Shown here piece after piece: positions 22,118 through 30,090 of a stretch of 64,000 nt of DNA (its first letter is position 1; each line of letters begins with the position of its first letter). The notes below the pieces were generated by a model. It did no database searches, was not told the origin of the DNA, and saw nothing but the letters and a program-made list of their open reading frames with translations. The DNA is taken from assembly GCF_042682745.1 (NCBI RefSeq), contig NZ_JBHUIO010000002.1, positions 620,001-684,000 of the forward strand, given 5' to 3'. Position numbers and translations under genes: made by a program. Source of the stretch: Tumebacillus_A lipolyticus. GTDB lineage: Bacteria > Bacillota > Bacilli > Tumebacillales > Tumebacillaceae.

Positions 22118-23446
22118 TCAGCAAAATCGCTCAACGCCCGATCGGCTGACCACTCCGTAGACCAGCGCAGGAGCCTGCTGCGCATGATCGGTCAGCACAT
22201 AGGCTGCTTGCAAGCGCGCGATCACCTCGGAAAGCTTGCGCTCATCGCTGACGTGCAAAGTTGCGATCGGCTCTCCTGCCGCCACCTGATCGCCGATCTT
22301 CTTGTGCAGGACGATGCCGACAGCCAGGTCGATCTCCGACTCTTTCGTCTCACGCCCCGCGCCGAGCAGCATCGCACAGGTGCCCACCTCTTCTGCATGG
22401 ATGCTCGCCACATAGCCTGAGCGATCCAGCACCACAGGCACATGGCGCTTCGCTTGCGGCAACAAGGACGGATCATCCACCACAGCCGGGTTCCCGCCTT
22501 GCGCTTCGAGAAAACGTCTGAACGTTTCCAGCGCTTTGCCGCTTTCGAGCGAGTCTTTCAACATCTGTTTCGCCGCCGCTGCATCTGCCGCATGACCGGT
22601 CGCAACCAGCATGTATGAGCCGAGCAACAAGCACAGCTCGGTTAGATCGGCCGGCCCTTCTAGGCGCAGCGTGTCGATCGCCTCTTTCACTTCTAGCGCG
22701 TTGCCGATCGCCAAGCCGAGCGGCTGATCCATGCTGGAGATCACCCCGATCGTGTTGCGACCGATGTTCGTGCCGATGTCGACCATCGCTTTCGCCAGAT
22801 CGAAGGAGCCTTCGAGCGTCTTCATGAACGCCCCATCGCCCGTCTTCACATCGAGCACGATCGAGTCGGCGCCAGACGCGATCTTCTTGGACATGATCGA
22901 AGAGGCGATCAGTGGGATCGAATCGACCGTCGCTGTGACGTCGCGCAGCGCATAGAGCTTCTTGTCGGCTGGCGCGATCGTTCCGGTCTGCCCGATCAGA
23001 GCACAACCGTAGCGATTGACATGATCGACAAATTGGGATTCTGACAGCTCGATCGAGAAGCCGGGAATCGCTTCCAGCTTATCGATCGTTCCGCCCGTGT
23101 GCCCTAAGCCTCGCCCCGACAGCTTCGCGACCGGCACGCCGACCGATGCGACGAGCGGCAACAAGACGAGCGTCGTCGTGTCGCCTACGCCGCCGGTCGA
23201 GTGCTTGTCAACTTTGTTCCCTGCGATCTCCGACAGATCGATCTGATCGCCCGATTGCGCCATCGAAAGCGTCAGTTCGGCCGTCTCCTCCGGGCTCATC
23301 CCGCGGAAATAGATCGCCATCGCCAGCGCCGACATCTGATAGTCGGGAATCGTACCTTCTGTAAACCCTTTGACAACGTAGGCGATCTCCTGTTTGCTCA
23401 AGCTCTCCCCGTCGCGTTTTTTGTGAATGATGTCATACATTCTCAT
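22118..23446 (-). CDS. pdp: Pyrimidine-nucleoside phosphorylase
   Basis: A 442-aa enzyme of the thymidine/pyrimidine-nucleoside phosphorylase family. It starts MRMYDIIHKKRDGESLSKQE and carries the substrate-binding signature SGRGLGHTGGTIDKLEAIPG plus DKHSTGGVGDTTTLVLLPLV. It cleaves uridine, thymidine and related nucleosides with phosphate to give base and (deoxy)ribose-1-phosphate. The ATG at 23446 follows AGAGAGG at 9 nt. It lies 55 bp after deoB, which converts the sugar-1-phosphate to the 5-phosphate, so the two form a nucleoside salvage operon. Confidence 0.96.
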   Translation of the reverse strand: MRMYDIIHKKRDGESLSKQEIAYVVKGFTEGTIPDYQMSALAMAIYFRGMSPEETAELTLSMAQSGDQIDLSEIAGNKVDKHSTGGVGDTTTLVLLPLVASVGVPVAKLSGRGLGHTGGTIDKLEAIPGFSIELSESQFVDHVNRYGCALIGQTGTIAPADKKLYALRDVTATVDSIPLIASSIMSKKIASGADSIVLDVKTGDGAFMKTLEGSFDLAKAMVDIGTNIGRNTIGVISSMDQPLGLAIGNALEVKEAIDTLRLEGPADLTELCLLLGSYMLVATGHAADAAAAKQMLKDSLESGKALETFRRFLEAQGGNPAVVDDPSLLPQAKRHVPVVLDRSGYVASIHAEEVGTCAMLLGAGRETKESEIDLAVGIVLHKKIGDQVAAGEPIATLHVSDERKLSEVIARLQAAYVLTDHAQQAPALVYGVVSRSGVERFC

Positions 23447-23501
23447 CGTCGGCAACCTCTCTATCTCTGAGTCTGCTTCCTGCCCTGCTACTGCGGTTCG
23501 C

Positions 23502-24677
23502 TCAACCTTTGACGATCTCGCGCAGGAAGCTTTCCCCGAGACCGGTGCTCTTCAGACCAAAATTTTCTGCAAGCGTCGCTCCGATGTCTGCAAACGTCTT
23601 GCGAGTGCCGAGGTCGGCCCCCCCGCGCACACGCTTCCCGTATACCACCAGCGGAACATATTCGCGGCTGTGGTCGGTGCCAGGCGTGGTCGGATCGCAT
23701 CCATGATCGGCTGTCATAATCAGCAGGTCGCCTTCGCCCATCTTGTTCAATATCTCCGGCAGGCGAGCATCGAACTGCTCGATCGACTTGGCGAACCCTT
23801 GCGGATCATTGCGATGTCCGTACAAGGCGTCAAAATCGACCAGGTTGGTGAAGATCAACCCTTTTTCCACCCGCTCCATCTGCTCAAGCGTCTTGTCGAC
23901 GCCGTCCATGTTGCCATTGGTCGACGCTTTGCCGTTTACGCCAGAACCACCGTAAATGTCGTAGATCTTGCCAACGCCGATCACAGACAGCCCCTGCTCA
24001 TCCATCTCGTTCAGCACGGTGCGACCGAAGTCGCGCGAATAGTCGTGGCGGTTGGCTGTGCGCGCAAACTCGCCTGGCTTGCCGATGAACGGACGGGCGA
24101 TCACGCGTCCTACCGCATGCTCGCCAATCAGCAGTTCGCGGGCGATCTCGCACATCTTGTACAGCTCTTCCAGCCCGATCACCTCTTCATGCGCGGCGAT
24201 CTGAAAGACGGAGTCGGCCGAGGTGTAGATGATCGGAGAGCCGGTCTTCATATGCTCCTCACCGAGATCTTTGATGATCTCCGTCCCAGACGCCGGGTAG
24301 TTGCCCAGCGTCTTTCTGCCGATGCGACGCTCAAATTCGTCCATCAGCGAACGAGGAAAACCGTCCGGATAGGTCGGGAGCGGACGATCCAGCTTGATCC
24401 CCATCATCTCCCAATGGCCGTTGGTCGTATCTTTGCCTGCCGACAGCTCAGCCATCTTGCCATACGCCCCGATCGCATTCACATCTGCGCTCACACCTGT
24501 GATCGGATGAATTTTGCCAAGTCCGAGCGATTCCAAGTGCGGAATGTTCAGCCCGCCGACAGCCTTTGCGATGTTGGCGATCGTGTTCGATCCTTGATCG
24601 CCATATGCTGAAGCATCATACATCTCCCCAATGCCACAGCTATCCAATACGATACATACAACGCGTTCAAACGCCAT
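23502..24677 (-). CDS. deoB: Phosphopentomutase
   Basis: A 391-aa alkaline-phosphatase-superfamily mutase. The N-terminal metal site is CIVLDSCGIGEMYDASAYGD; the phosphothreonine region is KDTTNGHWEMMGI; C-terminal metal ligands lie in MTADHGCDPTTPGTDHSREYVPLV. It interconverts (deoxy)ribose-1- and 5-phosphate. It is called drm in B. subtilis, where it also lies between xerD (ripX) and a phosphorylase gene. A 20-bp palindrome 90 bp upstream may be a nucleoside-responsive operator. Confidence 0.97.
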   Translation of the reverse strand: MAFERVVCIVLDSCGIGEMYDASAYGDQGSNTIANIAKAVGGLNIPHLESLGLGKIHPITGVSADVNAIGAYGKMAELSAGKDTTNGHWEMMGIKLDRPLPTYPDGFPRSLMDEFERRIGRKTLGNYPASGTEIIKDLGEEHMKTGSPIIYTSADSVFQIAAHEEVIGLEELYKMCEIARELLIGEHAVGRVIARPFIGKPGEFARTANRHDYSRDFGRTVLNEMDEQGLSVIGVGKIYDIYGGSGVNGKASTNGNMDGVDKTLEQMERVEKGLIFTNLVDFDALYGHRNDPQGFAKSIEQFDARLPEILNKMGEGDLLIMTADHGCDPTTPGTDHSREYVPLVVYGKRVRGGADLGTRKTFADIGATLAENFGLKSTGLGESFLREIVKG

Positions 24678-24766
24678 GTCGAATTACCTCCAAGATATGC
24701 TGATACTTACATTTAGATTATGTAGTTCCTGTCTTGTCCATTAATGTACCTCATAGGACGGATGTC

Positions 24767-24786
24767 TGACAACCATATAGTTGTCA
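24767..24786. promoter_or_regulatory. 20-bp inverted repeat upstream of deoB
   Basis: TGACAAC (24767-24773) and GTTGTCA (24780-24786) are perfect inverted copies around CATATA. It lies 90 bp before the deoB ATG in a 258-bp intergenic region that otherwise holds only the xerD terminator. A helix-turn-helix repressor site is likely. I cannot name the regulator. Confidence 0.5.
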
Positions 24787-24886
24787 AAACCGCCCAATCT
24801 GACGAGGGTCGTTCTCCCCTGCTCTGACGATTTCAAATGCTGTTCACCGTCGTATTCGCCGCCAAAAGCGGGCTGGCAAAATAGGA

Positions 24887-24912
24887 AACCCCTCACCACG
24901 GCGTGAGGGGTT
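24887..24912 (-). terminator. Terminator of xerD
   Basis: AACCCCTCA (24887-24895) and TGAGGGGTT (24904-24912) form a perfect 9-bp stem 24 bp after the xerD stop, separating xerD from deoB. Confidence 0.75.
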
Positions 24913-24935
24913 GCTCAAGCATTTCGATCACCGCA

Positions 24936-25823
24936 TCACGCACGCGGATGCGCTTTCGCATAGACCTCTTTCAACCTCGATTTGGTGAGGTGCGTGTAGA
25001 TCTGGGTCGTCGAGATGTCCGCATGACCGAGCATCTCTTGCACGGCGCGCAGATCCGCCCCGTTCTCTAACAGATGGGTCGCAAAGGAATGGCGAAGCGT
25101 ATGCGGCGTAATCTCTTTCTCAATTTGTGCAGATTGCGCATATTTTTTGATGATCTTCCAAAACCCTTGTCGAGACAATCGTTGTCCATGATGATTTAAA
25201 AACAGCGACTCTTCCGCCTGATCGCGCAACAGCTTACCACGGCTGTTGAGCAGGTAGTCGCTGACCGTCGTGAGCGCCACCGAACCGAGTGGAATGATCC
25301 GCTCCTTCGAACCTTTGCCAAAACATTTGAGAAAGCCCATGTTGAGGTTCACATCGGAGAGGTTCAGCGAGACCAGTTCAGAAACGCGAATCCCTGTCGC
25401 ATAGAGCAGTTCAAGCATCGCTTTATCCCTGCCGCCAGCGACAGTTCCCGTATCTGGACCTTCCAGCAGCGACTCCACCTCTTTGACCGAGAGCACTTTG
25501 GGCAATCGCTTCTCGATCTTCGGCGACTCTAAGTTGGCCGTCGGGTCGACATCGATCAAACTATCGCGCAACAGAAAGCTATAGAAAGCGCGCAAAGAGG
25601 CTAGGTTGCGAGAGATCGTCGTCGTTGCACGTCCCTTGCGCTGTAGCTCCGCCAAAAAACCGATGATGTTCGCACGTCGAGTCTGGTTGAGATCTGTGAC
25701 CCCACTTCGCTCCAAAAAACTCACATACCCGATCAAGTCGCGCTGATAGGACTCAAGCGTGTTCAGCGCAAGTCCCCGTTCGACTGCTAGATAATGGATA
25801 AATCGCTCGATCAGCCTGTCCAT
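24936..25823 (-). CDS. xerD: Tyrosine recombinase XerD
   Basis: A 295-aa tyrosine recombinase. The N-terminal SAM-like core-binding domain starts MDRLIERFIHYLAVERGLAL. Catalytic residues are visible: Arg in YATGIRVSELVSLNL, His-x-x-Arg in HTLRHSFATHLLENGADLR, His/Trp-position His in MLGHADISTTQIYTH and the nucleophilic Tyr in the same segment. It resolves chromosome dimers at dif with XerC/CodV. Synteny with yqzK and fur fits XerD (RipX). The ATG at 25823 follows AAAGGAG; the frame is open upstream to 25931 but unrelated. Confidence 0.95.
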   Translation of the reverse strand: MDRLIERFIHYLAVERGLALNTLESYQRDLIGYVSFLERSGVTDLNQTRRANIIGFLAELQRKGRATTTISRNLASLRAFYSFLLRDSLIDVDPTANLESPKIEKRLPKVLSVKEVESLLEGPDTGTVAGGRDKAMLELLYATGIRVSELVSLNLSDVNLNMGFLKCFGKGSKERIIPLGSVALTTVSDYLLNSRGKLLRDQAEESLFLNHHGQRLSRQGFWKIIKKYAQSAQIEKEITPHTLRHSFATHLLENGADLRAVQEMLGHADISTTQIYTHLTKSRLKEVYAKAHPRA

Positions 25824-25914
25824 GAAAAAACTCCTTTTGTCCATGCTTGACCCAAATAAAGTTCGGCAAAATGGCTCGTTCTCCTGCCGAACGACAAAAG
25901 TTATGTAAAGAAAT

Positions 25915-26160
25915 CTATTCCCCAATTTCATAAAACTGACTCAGTCTGTCAAACCATTCCTGATAGGATCGCTCTGGCAGCACTTCTTCGTATCGAGCGT
26001 CCACCTTCACCGCATCCCCGCCGACCGGCTCCTTATACTTGTTGGTCGGCTGAATCATCTCTTGCACGATCATCAGCACTTTGAAGCAGATGAAGCTAAA
26101 GATGACCGTAAAGATGACCATGCGAAAAAAGCGCGACAGCTGACGAACTGAGATGATCAT
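25915..26160 (-). CDS. yqzK: YqzK-like DUF4227 membrane protein
   Basis: An 81-aa protein beginning MIISVRQLSRFFRMVIFTVI, with one membrane helix (FRMVIFTVIFSFICFKVLMIV) and a C-terminal soluble tail. The family (DUF4227) in Bacillales sits between fur and xerD; B. subtilis yqzK is the counterpart. Function unknown. The ATG at 26160 follows GAGGAGGGGG. Here ald separates it from fur. Confidence 0.8.
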   Translation of the reverse strand: MIISVRQLSRFFRMVIFTVIFSFICFKVLMIVQEMIQPTNKYKEPVGGDAVKVDARYEEVLPERSYQEWFDRLSQFYEIGE

Positions 26161-26210
26161 CCTGATCCCCCTCCTCAAAAAGCTCTCAGCATAGCTTATG
26201 GACGAGGAAT

Positions 26211-26239
26211 CAAAAAAAGAAGGGGGACTCCCCCTTCTT
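26211..26239 (-). terminator. Terminator of ald
   Basis: AAGAAGGGGG (26217-26226) and CCCCCTTCTT (26230-26239) form a perfect stem with a 3-nt loop and a T-run on the minus strand, 15 bp after the ald stop. Confidence 0.88.
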
Positions 26240-26254
26240 TTCACTGCGCTCCGG

Positions 26255-27373
26255 TTACGCGGTCACCGCGCCCAGATCGGTATATTCATAGCCAAGTGCA
26301 TTCGCTACCGCTTCGTATGTCACTTTGCCATTTACGACGTTCACGCCTTTTGCCAAGGCTGCATCGTCGCGCACCGCTTGCAACCAACCTTTGTTCGCAA
26401 GCGATACCGCATAGTTCAAGGTGACGTTGGTCAGCGCCAGCGTAGAAGTGCGTGCCACAGCGCCTGGCATGTTCGCCACTGCGTAGTGAACGACACCATG
26501 CTTGATATAGGTCGGCTCCGAGTGAGTGGTCACTCGGTCGCTCGTCTCGATCGAACCGCCTTGGTCGATCGCCACGTCGACGATGACAGAGCCTGGGGAC
26601 ATTTGCTTCACCATGTACTCTTTGACCAGCTTCGGAGCGCGAGCGCCCGGGATGAGCACAGAGCCCACGAGCAGGTCCGCTTGGCGAACCATCATTTCGA
26701 TATTGAACGAGTTGGACATCAACGTGCGAACACGGCCGCTGAAGATGTCATCCAACTGACGCAGACGGTTGGCGTTGTTGTCGATGATCGTCACGTTTGC
26801 ACCCAGTCCGAGCGCCATCTTCGCAGCGTTCGTACCGACGATACCACCGCCGATGATCACGACGTTGCCCGGCAGTACGCCTGGAACGCCGCCGAGCAGA
26901 ATCCCTTTGCCGCCCCAAGGCTTTTCGAGGAACTGCGCGCCGATCTGCACCGACATGCGGCCTGCCACTTCGGACATCGGAGTGAGCAACGGCAGGGAGC
27001 GATCCGGCATTTGGATCGTCTCGTACGCGATCGCGACGACGCCTTTTTCGATCAGAGCTTTGGTCAGCTCCGGCTCCGGTGCGAGGTGGAGGTAGGTGAA
27101 GAGGATCAGCCCTTCGCGGAAATATCCATACTCCTCTGCAAGCGGCTCTTTCACTTTCATGATCATGTCAGACGTGCTCCACACCTCTGCTGCGGTTTCC
27201 AGAATGACCGCACCCGCCGTTTGGAAGTCTTCATTGGTGAATCCGCTTCCAAGCCCAGCATTCGTTTCGATGAACACGTTGTGTCCATTGTGACGGAGCG
27301 CTTCCACGCCCGCCGGAGTGATGGCAACACGGTTCTCATTGTTCTTAATTTCCTTCGGAATTCCAACGTTCAT
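26255..27373 (-). CDS. ald: Alanine dehydrogenase
   Basis: A 372-aa enzyme beginning MNVGIPKEIKNNENRVAITP, the start of the Ald/PntA family. The NAD-binding loop is NVVIIGGGIVGTNAAKMALG, and the substrate site includes ENRVA and LVGSVLIPGARAPKLV. It oxidatively deaminates L-alanine to pyruvate and ammonia; in sporulating bacilli it is needed for normal sporulation and alanine-triggered germination control. The ATG at 27373 follows GGAGG at 11 nt. It has a -24/-12 sigma-54 promoter at 27431-27447 and upstream palindromes at 27523-27559, which is unusual for ald and suggests control by an enhancer-binding protein such as BkdR. Confidence 0.97.
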   Translation of the reverse strand: MNVGIPKEIKNNENRVAITPAGVEALRHNGHNVFIETNAGLGSGFTNEDFQTAGAVILETAAEVWSTSDMIMKVKEPLAEEYGYFREGLILFTYLHLAPEPELTKALIEKGVVAIAYETIQMPDRSLPLLTPMSEVAGRMSVQIGAQFLEKPWGGKGILLGGVPGVLPGNVVIIGGGIVGTNAAKMALGLGANVTIIDNNANRLRQLDDIFSGRVRTLMSNSFNIEMMVRQADLLVGSVLIPGARAPKLVKEYMVKQMSPGSVIVDVAIDQGGSIETSDRVTTHSEPTYIKHGVVHYAVANMPGAVARTSTLALTNVTLNYAVSLANKGWLQAVRDDAALAKGVNVVNGKVTYEAVANALGYEYTDLGAVTA

Positions 27374-27430
27374 AACTATGTAGGCCTCCTTCATTGGTGC
27401 GAGAATAGCTCGTCCCAACAAAACTTCCTA

Positions 27431-27447
27431 TGCAATAAATATGCCAA
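27431..27447 (-). promoter_or_regulatory. Sigma-54 (-24/-12) promoter of ald
   Basis: The minus strand reads TTGGCATATTTATTGCA, matching the sigma-54 pattern TTGGCA-N6-TTGCA with exact GG-GC spacing. The bcd promoter at 58874-58890 reads TTGGCATGATCCTTGCA with the same spacing. The start site would be near 27420, about 45 nt before the ATG. A 7-bp inverted repeat CCAAGTC-N5-GACTTGG (27444-27462) overlaps the -24 element. Confidence 0.8.
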
Positions 27448-27522
27448 GTCAAATCGACTTGGAAACTTGTCCACTCTCTTACCGTTTCTAGTTTGACAAC
27501 AAATGAATAAAAGTATCCATAC

Positions 27523-27559
27523 CCTGCAAAAAATTACACACTGTGCAATGATTTGCAGG
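27523..27559 (-). promoter_or_regulatory. Nested palindromes upstream of ald (enhancer candidate)
   Basis: CCTGCAAA (27523-27530) and TTTGCAGG (27552-27559) are perfect inverted copies. Nested inside is TTACACA-C-TGTGCAA (27534-27548), with one mismatch. The centre lies about 95 bp upstream of the -24 element, a normal distance for an enhancer-binding protein. The 10-mer GCAAAAAATT (27526-27535) recurs in the bcd upstream region at 59002-59011. Confidence 0.6.
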
Positions 27560-27573
27560 CAACGATTCGCACA

Positions 27574-28014
27574 TCACTGGTCGTCACGACAGTTTTCACA
27601 ATAGCCAAGGAAGCTGACGCGATGGTCGACAATCTTAAACTTGTGGTCGCGCTCAACGCGCGCTTCGAGGTCGTCGAGCATATCTTCGATCTCTGAAAGC
27701 GATCCGCATTTTAAGCAGATGAGGTGATGATGATGATGTGGATGATCGTCCGTTCGGAATTCATAGCGCGCGACACCGTCGCCAAAGTTGAGCTTCTCGA
27801 TGATCTTCAGGTCGCACAGCAGATCTAAAGTTCGATACACCGTCGCCAAACCGATGTCGGGCGATTTCTGCTTGACCAGCATAAAGATCTCTTCTGCGCT
27901 CAAGTGGCTTTCCTCATTTTCCAGAAGCACACGAAGAGTCGCCTCTCGCTGAGGGGTCAGTTTAAATTGCTCCGCATGGAGTTGTTTTTTGATTTGTTCA
28001 AGCCTCTCTTGCAT
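27574..28014 (-). CDS. fur: Ferric uptake regulator Fur
   Basis: A 146-aa Fur-family repressor beginning MQERLEQIKKQLHAEQFKLT. The DNA-binding part has TPQREATLRVLLENEESHLS and IGLATVYRTLDLLCDL. Metal-site elements are the histidine cluster HPHHHHHLICLKCG and the C-terminal CENC pair. Synteny with spoIIM and yqzK-xerD points to Fur rather than PerR or Zur. With Fe(II) it represses iron-uptake genes. The ATG at 28014 follows AGGGGGGCAGG. A consensus sigma-A promoter precedes it. Confidence 0.92.
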   Translation of the reverse strand: MQERLEQIKKQLHAEQFKLTPQREATLRVLLENEESHLSAEEIFMLVKQKSPDIGLATVYRTLDLLCDLKIIEKLNFGDGVARYEFRTDDHPHHHHHLICLKCGSLSEIEDMLDDLEARVERDHKFKIVDHRVSFLGYCENCRDDQ

Positions 28015-28054
28015 CTCCTGCCCCCCTAAGCGGTTGTTGTCTAAATCCTTCCTT

Positions 28055-28083
28055 ATTATATTCAACGGTTTTAGACGTGTCAA
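28055..28083 (-). promoter_or_regulatory. Consensus sigma-A promoter of fur
   Basis: On the minus strand TTGACA (28078-28083), 17 nt and TATAAT (28055-28060): a perfect match. The -35 overlaps the stop codon of the upstream HEAT-repeat gene, so fur is expressed independently. Confidence 0.85.
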
Positions 28084-28922
28084 ACTTTTGCCAGACTGAC
28101 AAGTCTGTCATCTTCAGGACAGCGCTTGGCCAGATTTTTAATCGTCCTTTTTACCGCTTTTTGCACCAGCGGATGCGGGTCGTCGATTCGCCCGCTCAAG
28201 ATCTCATAGGCGACATCTGGGTGAGCGCTCCCGCTCGCACCGCAAAACGACATCACCGCATTCCATCGCACCGGCCAAGGCTCGTCCGTTGCCCATCGCT
28301 TCAGCTTCGACAGCGTCTCCTGCGGATAGACGCGCAGCAGACCATCGCCGATGCAGAAGGGCCCGAGGTTTTTCCGCACATATTCGTGCTCTTCCGGCAA
28401 CAGACGCTCCGTCAACGCCAAGAGTGAATCGACGCTCCCCGCGATCCTTTTTTGCGCCGTCTGCTTGATCGCAAGGGCGATCTGCCGCTTGACCGACTCG
28501 TGAGGATGCATCGTCAGCTCCTCGATCATCGGCAGATGTCGCGGCCATTCGCTAACGAGCAGGGCGGTGAATGCGGGCGCCGCCCATTCGCGCACTTCCC
28601 AATCGTCGTCGATGGTGAGCGCGAGCACCAGCTCAGTCAAGCTCAGGTCGTCAGGCCACAGCTCCTGCAGCAGAGCGCAGGCGATCTGCTTGGCCATCGG
28701 GGAATGCATGGCGGCGAGCACGAACGCTCGCTCAGTCAGCACCTGCCGATCGCCTGCATCGCGCATCGCTTCGGTTGCCAGCATCTTTTCAGCCATGCTC
28801 GCGCCCGGCTTGCCGTGGTGAGTCCCTCTGTTGAGCCACTCGATCAGCTCCTGCCATTCGCCCGCTCGGGCAAGGCGTACAATCGTTTCCTCTCGCTCGG
28901 ACAGCACGCTTTTTTTCCGCAA
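28080..28922 (-). CDS. HEAT-repeat protein, possibly AlkD-like
   Basis: A 280-aa helical protein built of HEAT-like repeats: DDDWEVREWAAPAFTALLVS, PHESVKRQIALAIKQTAQKR, DEPWPVRWNAVMSFCGASGS and DPHPLVQKAVKRTIKNLAKR. The repeated (D)xxxxVRxxA pattern is seen in DNA-alkylation-repair AlkD proteins and other HEAT proteins. I cannot confirm the AlkD catalytic Asp/Trp residues, so the activity is open. The start is a TTG at 28922, 8 nt after GGGAG. It lies between fur and an RNHCP gene, a place where B. subtilis has no gene. Confidence 0.65.
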   Translation of the reverse strand: MRKKSVLSEREETIVRLARAGEWQELIEWLNRGTHHGKPGASMAEKMLATEAMRDAGDRQVLTERAFVLAAMHSPMAKQIACALLQELWPDDLSLTELVLALTIDDDWEVREWAAPAFTALLVSEWPRHLPMIEELTMHPHESVKRQIALAIKQTAQKRIAGSVDSLLALTERLLPEEHEYVRKNLGPFCIGDGLLRVYPQETLSKLKRWATDEPWPVRWNAVMSFCGASGSAHPDVAYEILSGRIDDPHPLVQKAVKRTIKNLAKRCPEDDRLVSLAKV

Positions 28923-29001
28923 GAAAACCGCTCCCTTCTCTTGACACGTCTATTATAGACGATCAAGATCGAAAGCGGTTCCGTTTTCCAGTCGGTGCGA
29001 G

Positions 29002-29343
29002 TTAGAATTTTTGAAAGGACAGCTTCTGCATCAGCTTCAGCATCTGCTCGAACGAGTCAGGTTGCACCGGGTCATCGAACGAGAGCTTGTTGCGGCCGAT
29101 ATGACCGCACTTTTGACAGCGGTGAACCACCATGTGCCCTTTCTTTTTATGCTCTTCAAAGTCGATCGGCACGAGCAGTCCACCACAGTCTGCCGCCCGA
29201 TCTCCCGGGTTGATGTCCAGATGCAGCGAATGAAAGCAGTGCGGGCAGTGATTGCGGCAGGAGCCCTGCGCAAGCGGCTCGACCTGCAACCCGCAATGAA
29301 TGCATTCAAATCGTTCATTGATCACAGTAAATTTTCGACTCAT
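29002..29343 (-). CDS. RNHCP-domain zinc protein
   Basis: A 113-aa protein that matches the RNHCP domain. It has CIHCGLQVEPLAQGSCRNHCPHCFHSLHLD, then PGDRAADCGGLLVPID, and a CQKCG pair after GHMVVHR. The two Cys pairs plus CRNHCPHC look like zinc-ribbon sites. Function of the family is unknown; a nucleic-acid role is often assumed. An AAGGAGC lies upstream, though at 13 nt it is a little far. It is followed by the HEAT gene after 79 bp and preceded by spoIIM. Confidence 0.82.
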   Translation of the reverse strand: MSRKFTVINERFECIHCGLQVEPLAQGSCRNHCPHCFHSLHLDINPGDRAADCGGLLVPIDFEEHKKKGHMVVHRCQKCGHIGRNKLSFDDPVQPDSFEQMLKLMQKLSFQKF

Positions 29344-29367
29344 CAGGTATGGTACGCTCCTTGCTTC

Positions 29368-30018
29368 CTACACGTGCGGTACGATCATGCGCATCAAAGA
29401 GGGTGACAGATAGCCTTCTACAAAGGCGGCCAGCACCATCACGAGCGCAGTCGCCGCCACAAGACCTGTGTACGAGAGAAATTTTCGATAGAGCAACGTC
29501 CCTGTGCCGCCGCGCTGCTGATTGGAGAACCTGCTCCTGACCAGCATCAGCGAAAACGAGATGCCCGCAACGCCGCAGAGGATCAGCGCCGGCACGTAGA
29601 TCAGATTTTGCGGCAGGATCGCCGCCATCGAGAACAGGAACCCCTGCCCTTTAAACTGCGCTACGATCACGCCGACCGAGAATCCGACGACAAAACCTTT
29701 GATGAAAATATAGATGACGATCACCGGCAATCCAATGATGGAAAGCCCTAAGATCCAGAGCAGGCCGACCGTCTTTAAAAACGAGGCGGCCGAATGCCAG
29801 GTGATCTCCGATGAAGAAGTGCCCGTCTGATCTAAGGAGATCGCGTTAAAAAATCCTTTTAATGATTCGTTGAGCGCATTGGCTTGATCCTCTGCCAGCG
29901 CGCCGACGACGATCGCGCCAAACAGTGCGCCGATCATAAACAGGACGCTCGTAAAGACAAACAGACTCATGTGATCTCGCACATACAAGGACGATGCTCG
30001 TCTCATTCTTCCGAACAC
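29368..30018 (-). CDS. spoIIM: Stage II sporulation protein M
   Basis: A 216-aa integral membrane protein that matches SpoIIM. It has YVRDHMSLFVFTSVLFMIGALFGAIVVGAL, then WILGLSIIGLPVIVIYIFIKGFVVGFSVG and a C-terminal helix. It belongs to the SpoIID-SpoIIM-SpoIIP machine that degrades septal peptidoglycan and drives engulfment. The GTG at 30018 is preferred, 8 nt after AAGGAGG, and gives the family length (214 aa in B. subtilis). The upstream in-frame ATG at 30042 would place that ribosome-binding site inside the gene. Confidence 0.94.
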   Translation of the reverse strand: MFGRMRRASSLYVRDHMSLFVFTSVLFMIGALFGAIVVGALAEDQANALNESLKGFFNAISLDQTGTSSSEITWHSAASFLKTVGLLWILGLSIIGLPVIVIYIFIKGFVVGFSVGVIVAQFKGQGFLFSMAAILPQNLIYVPALILCGVAGISFSLMLVRSRFSNQQRGGTGTLLYRKFLSYTGLVAATALVMVLAAFVEGYLSPSLMRMIVPHV

Positions 30019-30090
30019 GGCTGTCCCCTCCTTCTCCGACATATCTGATGCTACAGTCTATGCCGGAGAACAGGAGACTATGAATCTCCC

